A DNA stretch of 64,000 nt from Pisolithus tinctorius (taxonomy: Eukaryota; Basidiomycota; Agaricomycetes; Boletales; Pisolithaceae), in NCBI GenBank assembly GCA_024663395.1, contig JANFAH010000033.1, positions 558,001 through 622,000 of the forward strand. The letters are read 5' to 3'. The notes below the pieces were generated by a model. It had not been told where the DNA came from. It saw nothing but the letters and a program-made list of their open reading frames with translations, and searched no databases. A program made the position numbers and the translations under genes. Of the stretch, positions 54,001-64,000 are shown in pieces (within the stretch, counting starts at the first letter, position 1; each line of letters starts with the position of its first letter).

Positions 54001-57000
54001 CTTTGGTGCCACTCCGAATGAGCAATGTTTCCACAAACAATCCAGTAATATGTCCGCTGCGCGCCTCACGGCATGCTGGTTGGTTTTGTCCTTGAGAAGT
54101 ACTCCGATTGCGTCCAATGGTTTATCTTCGCTCAAATGCAGTTCTGCAGCTTCGACATATTTTCCATGGGACTCGTAGAGAACCACAAGTGCCACATCCA
54201 GGCCATAGGTCTCAAGGAAGTCCAGCTCTTCTTCAAAGGTGGAAAAGAGAGACGACGGTGGCCTACGGCATGTTAGGTTCACATTCATGACAACGGCAAG
54301 ACCACCTACTTCTCGTCATCCTTGCTACAATAGTACAACCGACATACTGTGAGTAACTCGTCTGCACAATCAGGGGACATCTTTTTCGAGTAGGATTTGA
54401 GAACATCAACTGTCTTGTCGAATATGCCGGCCTTGCGGTAGCGTTTGGCTGCTAGTTCGTATGCCTCAGCATTCAGGTATGCATCCGCCGCCTTACGGTC
54501 GTTGGCAGCACGAATGTAGCACTCCGCAGCTGTATGGTAGTACTGCAACTTCTGCCTACCATGTGCCTCTCTGCCACAGTTGTCAAATGCGTCTGCAGCC
54601 TTGGCGAACGCTCGCCGCTGTTCGCTGGGCAGCGCCACCCCCACGGTTGCGCGAGCAAGCTCTCGGAAATGGTACGCCTCAGCAATCCTCACTTCACGGG
54701 GCATGTTGGCACGCCCAAAGCAATGCATCGCTTGTGTGTATCGCTTGTGATGGAATAACAAGCGACCTGATTCTGCCCACTCTTCAGGGGTAGAAGAGAC
54801 TGCGAGATGCGGAACATCAGTCTCAGGACTACAGTTCTGGATTTGGGAACGAGACGTCCAAAATATCTGTCATAACCATCAGCGTTTTGCGTTGACAGAT
54901 TACTCGAGAGGTATTGCTTACTCTCATAGGCTCGGCTTTGTCAGACTTGTCGACAATCCACATATTCTTACGTGCTCTTGTAATCCCTACGTATAAAAGT
55001 TTCAGCTTGAACAAAGGCGTTAGCTGACGGAATGAACGAGCAGAAGTAGTTCCATTTACATACCTCACTGCATACTCCCGCATATCTGCTTTCGTCCCTT
55101 TCGAAACATGGCGCCTGTAGCTGGCACGGACTGTGGCCGTCAACCTCACAGTTTACGGCGGCCAGCACCAGACGCCAGCGAGATAGATCCACATTTGAAT
55201 CCTCAAAAAAGTTGTATAGGAGCACCTGCGAATTCCGAAGCTCAATGCTGCAGAAAGGAAATACTGGGTGGATAGACACCTACATCATTGAACTCCAGCC
55301 CTTTGCTCTCATAAAGTGTCCTGCCACAGTTAGCCTTCAGCAAGGTTTAGAAATGGAATGGTTAATTGGCCTCACATGATAAGTCCAATATCACCCACTT
55401 GCTGTCGGAGCTTTTCCCGAGCCTTTTCATTTCGCACAAGAATGCCTGTAAAGTGTGTCAAAAATGGTAAATAGTAATGAAAAGATCAACTCACACTGCT
55501 GTGCGCCGAATTCAATGTGACTGCCACTTTATGACGGGACCTTGTCAGTGGGGAATCTTCAACTGAACGAAACAAATTACATACGAGGCACCGAAGAGGA
55601 ATTGTTCATAACGGACAGTATCCTTATCCCATCCCGTGAAGAACACCGGTTTCAAACCATCAACGATGCCATGTTCAGGTTGGAGGGAATCAATGCTGTT
55701 CGGCCAGAAGCGAGAAATCAACTCGATCACAGAATGTGCGCAGTTCACTATGCCGCCATGGGACCGGTAGTTTATCGCAAGCTGGAATGACATCGGTGGA
55801 GCAACAGCCCGCTCCCTCACCATGTGCGAGGCTTGGTCCACCTGAATCTCATGTAGTTCGTAGATGTTACAGAATTAAGACCGCCCACCTCGATACGGTG
55901 TAGAAATGCTTTCAAATCATCAAATCTAAACGAACTGCCTGCAGAGATGGTCTGAGCAGTATCGCCTGCCCAGAACAGGCCTTCCGGATTGCTACATATA
56001 AGTCTCAAAACTGCAAACATCTCAACCGTGGTCTCCAATTGTCAGATATGAAAAACATACGAAGAACGTCTATGAGTAGGTTGTCCTGTGCTTCGTCTAC
56101 ATAACTGCAGCCCAATCCTCATCAGTAACATGTTCGCAGATATGAAGGATATACAAACAGATAATCTACTTGGCGCCCTTTGAACACTGTAGCGCCCAGT
56201 AAAGTCTTGAGAACGGCATGAGTCCTTGTGATGGATCAATCAAGATCACACTGTACTCCTCGAAAAACGGAAACAAACCTGTCTGCAACATCATGATGTT
56301 GGCGCTGACGTTTCAGCTTGGAGTAGGCTTCAAATAGAGCATAGACAAGTTCTCTTTGACCGGAGAAAGTCGGGTTTGAGCGTGATGGGAGACCACAGTA
56401 GGTGTTCTTATCCAGTGTTCCGTCATCAAATTGAAGTGACATTTCTGAGCCTTTGATGATGCCTGTTGTACATTAGTACTCCGGTTACACCACTAAATCG
56501 ACGGAAATACCCATAATCTCCCCAAACACCAACCACGGATCTGAACGCCTCGTCAGTCATAGAGTGCAGGCAAACCAACTACCTTACCAAGACCCTTCGT
56601 AAGAGGCTGAGGGAAGTGAGGCCAATACGTGTTGGCAAATGTATCATAGCTAACAAAAGAGTCAAGGACCTCCGGGTCTTGAGACTGCATGAATAATTTT
56701 GCTACACGTTTAGCCGTTGGATGATCTGCGTCCAGGATATCCGCTGCAATCATCCTCGCCAGCTATGGAGTTGACTATGAGCGGTGAGTTCAGCGCATAT
56801 GATCAACAATGCACACCCGGTCAAATGTTAAGAATAAAGGGAAGTGGTGGTCCTCGAGTTCACTATATCTCTGAGGAATACCACTTTGCGCGTCCGGGAC
56901 ATCGTCAGTATCAACCAATCCTCGGTCCATGTTTCTTGGCTGCAATCTTGCCAGTTCTTCCAGCGAATATCCTGCCAGGGAGAGGGACTCCAGGAGTTTA

Positions 57001-59333
57001 ACGAAATACTCCTCTACCTTGCTTGCGAGGACCGGCGACTTCGTAACGAATATCTGCCTTGGCCGGGGCATGCCAGAGCCTTCAGATTGAAGCTGCCATG
57101 CCCTCTGAATCCCGAGCATCTTAAACAGCATGGTTGTCGTTTTCCTTCGAACAGTGAGCATTGCATCAATCTCGGTCATAAGAATCAGCACACCCCGTGC
57201 CACTTCGACCCAAAACATAGCACGATGTAGCACAATCAACGATCTTGCGTTCCTGTGGACTGTAAAGGCATTTAGGAAAGTAAAGCGATCAGAGAGTGTG
57301 CACCAACGTAAGTTCGAATACATGCTGGACGTCCTTCCTGGCAATTAAACCTGTAATAACGCTATCACCTTGGCTGGATCATCAGGAAGGACAGCATATC
57401 TCGAACCGTTGATCAGGGCCTACACAGCACCTTTGAGAAATAACAATGACATAGCAGATCAATTCATGCTCACCTGAGAGAAGGTGACGTATTTTTCAAG
57501 GCTACCATGGCGTCAATGAACTACAGTGAACTCGTGTACATCAAGACGTACACCAGGAGCGAGTGCAGCTGTAGTTCAAGTCAGCAAGCGTAATGAAGGA
57601 GGACAGCAAGAAGCTGAGATAAATGGACGCACTTGGTCCATCTCTTTGTCTCCGAGAACCAACGGTGGAGGCTTGACGACTACATCGTGTACCTTGGGTG
57701 GAAATCCAGCGGGCAAGTATACATTGTCTCCAGGATGGACGGGCGGGTTTCTGTACGTGCATCTGCAACGGTGAGATGAGTGAGCTTTGACATCTTCCTT
57801 TCCTCAGCGTAAAGATGGTGAGGTTACCGTTGTATATACTCTTTGCCTTTGCCGGACAAGTGGTGATTCATTGCATCCCAAATGCGATTGAGCTGAGTAT
57901 GAGTGCATATCTCATATATCTTTATGACTTCACATAAACCCAATAAGCATATACGCATATAACCGATATGTAAGGTCCACCTTGTTGTTCGATCTGGAAT
58001 CATTTGAGTGCAAGGAACAGGGAAGCGGGTAATTCACTTACTTCGCCGTCATGGTCCGGAACACAGTCGATTTGATACTTCATGTTACATTAACAACTTT
58101 TAATGGAGACACGAGGTGGGAACCCATACCACAAGCCTCAAGTCTCGTTGCATTTTTGCCTCAAAAATAGGCACGCCGGAACGGGCACCATCTAATCTCT
58201 TCTGGTTATCGTCTGAAAACTGTCCATTGGAGAGTTCCCTACGCCAGTGTCACTACACAACAACTAAAGGGAGTGGTAGAGCACATACTTGATCTTCTTG
58301 ACTACAATCTTGAACTTTTTTCCGTCGTTTCTGCGGAATTCTCTCAGCTTCTTCGTTGCGTTCGTCCCGATCAGAATTCTCCATTCCCCGAAACCATCAG
58401 CATTGTCAAAGTACAGCGCAGCCTTCATTGGTTGAACCGTTGGGTATGCTGAGGGCCGAGTGTCCACGACAACGGAGGTAGATGGCTCCACCACAATCTG
58501 ACGGCGTTCATTGGTACTATGATCGGATGAAGGAATATATGCGTTCCTGAGGGGTGTCGCAAGTTCAGGACTCGAGAGTGCACTCAGATAGAACTGTTGA
58601 GAGAAGTCAACCCGGAGGCGTGATGGTTTCGAAGGCTACGTACGTGTAAGACTGATTTCAACTCCTCTACAAACTCGTCGGCCATTCTTCGGGCTTCCTC
58701 ATTCGTAACGGGTACAGGGACTCCAAGTTCATGAAACGGGGCAGGATTAACAGCCGGGACCTCTCGCTTAACCTTCCGTCGCTGCCTCTTTACTTTCTGC
58801 TTGAGAAACGGGATGTCGATGTCCTCATCCACGAACTGGGGATCATCGTCTGCCGCAGTATTTTGAGTGGTGAAATCTGTGCGGTATAATATGGTCAGGA
58901 CAGGCAGCACATTGTCCACGTATTGCCTAGACTGGCCAATGTTTCTGGACAGGTCAGCAGACAAAAGGTCGGGAGGAATAGAGAACAAAGTATGAGATAT
59001 CTCGATCAATAGTTCACTTGCGAAGGACTGCGGTACAAGCGCTGGTTCGCTCGGAAAGGCGGTGAAAATACGCTCCACCAACTTCTTCGAGCTGGGCCAG
59101 ACTGGCCAGAATTCATGTGAGCAAGATTTCTAGGTGAGCATGGCTCACTTACCCGAGATAAGGAAACCAAAGAGGCTCGGGACAGACAATAACTCACGGA
59201 CGATCTGTGCCACAGCGCCATCCGTGTTGGAGACTACCAACAACAGCTCAAGCTGACGAAGCGCGTCAGCAAGCCCAACAGGGTTTGCCAGACGTTCGGC
59301 AGAGAACATAGAAAAATCTACAATGTGTACCAT
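51024..59333 (-). CDS. Large TRANK1/UvrD-like helicase-domain protein
   Basis: A multi-exon gene, probably over 2000 residues, of a family expanded in mushrooms and related to TRANK1 and superfamily 1 helicases. Start ATG 59333 (MVHIVDFSMF); last exon ends PSLNVEDLDPYEY at 51024. Landmarks: KAALYFDNADGFGEWRILIG (about 58410), PIFEAKMQRDLRLV (about 58150), PPVHPGDNVYLPAGFPPK (about 57720), Walker A GRSGTGKTTT split by the intron 57145-57193, FPLFLTFDRV (about 56840), Walker B YVDEAQDNLLID (DEAQ at 56086-56097), GLFWAGDTAQTISAGSSFRF (about 55970), FQLAINYRSHGGIVNCAH (about 55780), LYVGITRARKNMWIVD (about 54990), then TPR-like helices (54761-54306) and a C-terminal part with an IQ-like AGLIQRVYRQYRQKQKR (about 51635). 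Short introns separate the exons. I saw no certain frameshift, so it may be functional. Role unknown; NTP-driven nucleic-acid work is inferred from the motifs. Confidence 0.85.
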
Positions 59334-59884
59334 GGTCGGTAGGGACCAGCCAGCAGCTTACTGGCAGCTGGGCAAGGGGTAGATGGTAGACCGTCGTTAA
59401 AAGGGACTACTACCTAATATATTAGTCCCACAAAGCGGGCACGACCTCGTGTTACTGACATGAACGCGATAGGGATTCAAATCAGCATCAGTACATAAAG
59501 CTAAGCATTCAAAAACCTGGGTTTTCAAGCAATTAATGTTCGCCGGTGTTTGCCGAGATCGCAAAGAATTCAAAAACTGTCTTGTAATGTGCATGCTGTG
59601 ATTTGGCTGAATTTATTGATCCTGCAACAACCCTGTAACAGCCTTCCTAGACGCAGATCTTGCTCGTAGCTTCCAAACACTATGTGCATAAATTTTAGCG
59701 GCTCGGCAGCTTCCGTGCCTTTAGCCGAGATCTTCACGTGACTTGATTATGTCATCCTGCGGACGGGTTACACAGGAGAATTGTGACTTGGAACTACGGT
59801 TTAATACTTTGCTCTGTGTATGTATGTACGTCTACAAGGATATTTCTGGACTACTGATATCACCCGCAGACTCACACCAGAATA
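59334..59884. promoter_or_regulatory. Divergent intergenic region
   Basis: 551 bp between the starts of the helicase gene (-) and SEC4 (+), so it should hold both promoters. No specific element identified. Confidence 0.4.
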
Positions 59885-60791
<907 letters not shown>

Positions 60792-60904
60792 ACGTGATAT
60801 ACGCTATATCCCCTGTGTTCTGCTTTGTACCCACCACATCTACAGTAAGTGAGGCGCTCGTCAGGTCCAATTACTTCTGTCACTCTACACACGTTACACT
60901 CACC

Positions 60905-61262
60905 GCCTGTAGTATAGTCGCTTGCTCGTACCTATGTCTGAGGACAGTACGCGTGGACAATTCTGTGAGCGTGCATTGATTTTTGACCTATCATGAAGGG
61001 GAGTCGAGTTCGAGTGTAACAAGGAGGCGAGGGGCGGCGGTGATGAGGGTGTAAGGAGTCCTAGTGTCCAATAGGATCAGGGTGTATAGTTGTAGCAATA
61101 TATTGATACCAAAGCCCTACGGGCGCCCCTGGACGCACCCTCTGTGACATCGTCGCTTGCTCGTACCTATATCTAAGGGCAGTACAATTTTGTGAGCGTG
61201 CATCGATTTTTGACTTATCATGAAGGTGGTCGGATTCCAGTGTAATGGGAAGGCGAAGGGCC
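60905..61262 (+). repeat. Direct repeat downstream of SEC4, about 110 bp, spacing about 237 bp
   Basis: Segments at about 60915-61025 and 61152-61262 share GTCGCTTGCTCGTACCTAT, GTGAGCGTGCAT, GATTTTTGAC and TATCATGAAGG in order. They lie between the convergent ends of SEC4 and ARP5. Confidence 0.7.
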
Positions 61263-61312
61263 CCAAGGACAAATTATTGTGAATACTTCCTATCTACACA
61301 CTCATAAGCGGA

Positions 61313-64000
61313 CTATTGGGCAGCATTCCAGTTCCCACCCCACCATCTCTTTATCCGCTCGCTGCCCCACTCCTCGTATTGCTGTCGAGTAACCCCTACG
61401 TCTTTGAATTCCTCCGTGTTTGCAAAGGTCGCCATTCCCCTCCACGCGTCCATCGCGGCATCTTGGGCCGTCTCGACTGGAGGGAGTTCCATCTCTGGCG
61501 GAAGGATTGGACGAAGTGCTGAGTAGATTCGCTCACGAAGCCCGCGGAACTGAGAGGGACCACCAGTAGTATACACGTTCTGCGTTGACATCATGGTCAG
61601 CGACAAAGAAATAACTGCGGGGGACACGACCTTACTTTTACTAACCGCGCCTTTTCTGCGTCCGTGAACCTCGCAAGGACAGTCTGCAAAACCTCTCCAA
61701 TTCCAGCAGCATCAACTCCTGCCATCGACGGAGCAAAGTACGTTTCGCAGACACGCCACCGTTCGGTGTTGAGGTGGATTCTTGCAGCACCAGCAACATC
61801 ACCAGGACCATACTGTGGTCGGAAAGCAGAAAGTAGCGCAGAGCGTGCGGCTGTACGTGACGCATGTGTATGTTGAGTGGTAAAGGTCGGGTCATGTGCA
61901 AGGAGCTTCGATTCAACGAGCTGCAGCTGTTGGATGTCGTCTTCTTCGTCAGAGGATGGTGCAGCTGTATTCTGGTTACGTAGTTGGGTAATAAACTTGT
62001 GGGAGTAAAGGCATCTGGGACGTACGATTTTACGGTATATTGCCCAGTCTTCGTCATCAGCGCCAAACATATCCTCTTTCCATGCCCAGTCAGTCTTCGC
62101 AGGCGAACTCCGCTTGCCCGGATGGAAACTCACCTGTACCAGCCTTCCTCTTCTTCTTTGATACTCGATCGTCTGCAGCAAGGGAAGCGATGTTCTTCAT
62201 CCGTGCCTGCGCAACAGCACTCTTCCTATCCGAAAGGGCAGCTTTGCGACGTTCACGCTCCTTAATCCTGCTCATGATCGCCTAGAAGCAGTGTCACCAA
62301 CAAGCAGTTAACGCAAAGAATCGAACATATACACCTCTTGTTCCTTGCGCAGCCTTCCAGCCCAACCATCAAAGTCGTTTTCTCGTTCTTCCTCATCGCG
62401 ACGTTCCTCCGCTTCCCGTTCTTCTCGTTCCTTTTCTTTTTCCCTGCGCGCCCGAGCACGCGCTTCAAACCCAGCCTTGAGGAGTTTTTGTTTCTTCTTT
62501 TCCTTTAGTCCCTCCTCATCAAGCTGCAGGCAAAGAGTAAATAAACAAACCACTGCGATCACTCCTCTAAACTCACTTCTGCGTCGGGAACGTCAACGAG
62601 GGTAAAAGTCGGTTCCTCCTGATGTATCCAAGGAAGGTGAAGACGAAGCTACATTTTAGGAAGAAGAAATCCGCACCGTAGGTTCATCTTGACCTTCCGA
62701 TTCCTTCTTGCGTACCTTCTTGAGGTCTTGTTCAAGTTTCTTTATCGTCTCATCCAGCGCCGCGTCGTCGTCGAAGCCTTCCTCCAGCAGAGTATTCTGC
62801 AGAAAAGGAGGTACATTAGTAAGTCAAAGCATTAAAGATGGATAAGGGGGTATCATTGTTGCTTACCTGCCACTCGCGTTTGTTGTCGCTCTGGTTCTCC
62901 CGCAGATTAAGTAGGTACCGGAGGTCGTTCTCTTTCTGCAGGAGCTATACTTCTTCTTCAGCCTTGCCTTTACAGCGCTTGCACATATTACATGTGATGA
63001 CGAGTCCTACGCACCTTCTCCATGCGGTTCTTCGCAGCCATTTCCTGCAACTTCTTGCCTTGTTCCTTTCTCCGCTCCGCGATGCGCGCGAGTTCTTCCT
63101 CAGTCTTTTCCTCCGTCACGGGCACCGTAAATGGGAATTGCACAACGCGGGCAGCTGCTCGCATTACATTGGGGTCGCGGAGCGAACGAAGGGTTGCCTG
63201 GTAATCGGGCGAGAATTCACAGAAATTGTGCAGCATCCACTGCTCCACAAATCGTATATGTAGTCGGTTAGCAGAAAATAGGATAGAAGAGTCAGTCAGT
63301 GGACGGTGCAAATAGCTCGGACAGACAGACCGATGCCTGTGTAGTAGTGACTCGCGTAGGAAAGTTGTGGTATTTTAGCTGACTGAGTTTCAGGAGATAT
63401 TCGGTTGACTGTTGGGCTCCCCATGGTATTCTGGAACACCAGAACACCCTACGTGAACGGTGGGGATGGCCATGGGATGAATACCTGCGTACCGCTTCGC
63501 ATGGCTCAGTATTCCCTTGCCGTTGAGAATAGGAATGATGCTCGTCGATGCGGTGTTGAAGGAGATGGCCAAGCCATCGACATCGAAGGGTACTTTTGGC
63601 CGTTGGTACCTGTAGTAGAACGACATGAGGGCGTCGATGCAAAATGCCAGCGATGGGACGGAATATTGTTCAAACATGAGTTCGGACGTGACTGCCAGTG
63701 TGCTCGAGTCAACCAAAAAAAGAACGAAACGTGGTGGGCGAAAATACTTACGGGCTCGAGAGTGTAGTGGAGACGCGAGCCGCTCTGTCATTAACACGGG
63801 GTGGTCAACGGTGTCTGTGTCGATCCCCAATGTGATGAACGCGCAATCTAAGGCATGTTCCTGTTCGCGTTGAACATACCGTAGGCATACCAGTACACGC
63901 AGACCGCGAAAACCCCCCTGTTAGGACCTAAACCACGCAGACAGAGAATGACGAACCAGTGCATCGAAATTGAGGAGTACATCACCCTCCCATGGTGTAC
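61313..64000 (-). CDS. ARP5: Actin-related protein Arp5, C-terminal part
   Basis: Arp5 is a subunit of the INO80 chromatin-remodelling complex in the nucleus. Minus-strand exons read, from the window edge: PWEGDVLLNFDAL (about 63990), a segment with LGIDTDTVDHPVLMTERLA-like text, FEQYSVPSLAFCIDALMSFY, PFDVDGLAISFNTASTSIIP and KGILSHAKR (63830-63480), MLHNFCEFSPDYQATLRSLR and EEKTEEELARIAERRKEQG (63245-63010), the highly charged Arp5 insertion (EGLKEKKKQKLLKAGFEAR and RAREK-type repeats, 62560-62340), MFGADDEDWAIYRKI (about 62060), HLNTERWRVCETYFAPSMAG and EVLQTVLARFTDAEKARLV (61790-61640), NVYTTGGPSQFRGL (about 61580), ending FKDVGVTRQQYEEWGSERIK and WWGGNWNAAQ at 61313. The N-terminus lies beyond the window. 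Short introns throughout; no breaks seen. Confidence 0.92.

Noticed and set aside
59397..59594. Small minus-strand frame with two CxxC-like cysteines
   Set aside because: It sits in the intergenic region between divergent genes, has no splice context and no similarity I recognise.

Overview
The window looks like an Agaricomycete (mushroom-forming basidiomycete) chromosome. The host genes are cut by many introns of about 50 bp. The left part holds a Plavaka-type transposase remnant and a DUF6698-type gene, both families I know from mushroom genomes, and the centre is a pile of nested LTR retrotransposons.

Layout. 1-14.0 kb is a graveyard of broken genes: a frameshifted Plavaka transposase (about 0.4-4.5 kb, -), an unknown gene with one in-frame TGA (5.7-6.4 kb, +), two tandem pseudogene copies of HSP60 exons (6.7-8.0 kb, -), unknown broken genes (8.3-10.8 kb) and a DUF6698-like pseudogene (11.2-12.5 kb, +). 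14.0-50.4 kb is almost wholly mobile DNA. Gypsy-1 (18300-24043, +) sits in Gypsy-2 (16837-30588, -), which sits in the 3' LTR of a Gypsy-3 copy (to 36588, -); exact target-site duplications prove the first two steps. To the right are a 1571-bp foldback palindrome, a truncated Copia-1 (-), a tyrosine-recombinase gene cut by a solo LTR, a complete but dead Copia-2 (43582-49475, +) and the tail of a Copia-3. Four solo LTRs are scattered through these. 51.0-64.0 kb is ordinary genic DNA: a very large TRANK1/UvrD-like helicase gene (-), a SEC4/Rab8 GTPase gene (+) and the C-terminal part of the INO80-complex actin-related protein gene ARP5 (-, running off the window).

How it fits together. Most defects in the retroelements are in-frame TGA codons where arginine (CGA) is expected, and most differences I compared between LTR pairs are CG/TG/CA interchanges, which points to decay of methylated CpG. 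The most interesting signals concern retroelement biology. Gypsy-1 and Gypsy-2 each carry a primer-binding site that exactly complements a stretch about 30 nt downstream of their own TATA box, the layout expected for Tf1-like self-priming. The Copia family instead carries a site complementary to the anticodon arm of initiator tRNA-Met. Gypsy-3 carries an antisense, intron-containing accessory gene between pol and its 3' LTR; splicing creates a six-cysteine Zn2Cys6-type cluster. Gypsy-2 has a sense-strand extra ORF in the corresponding place.
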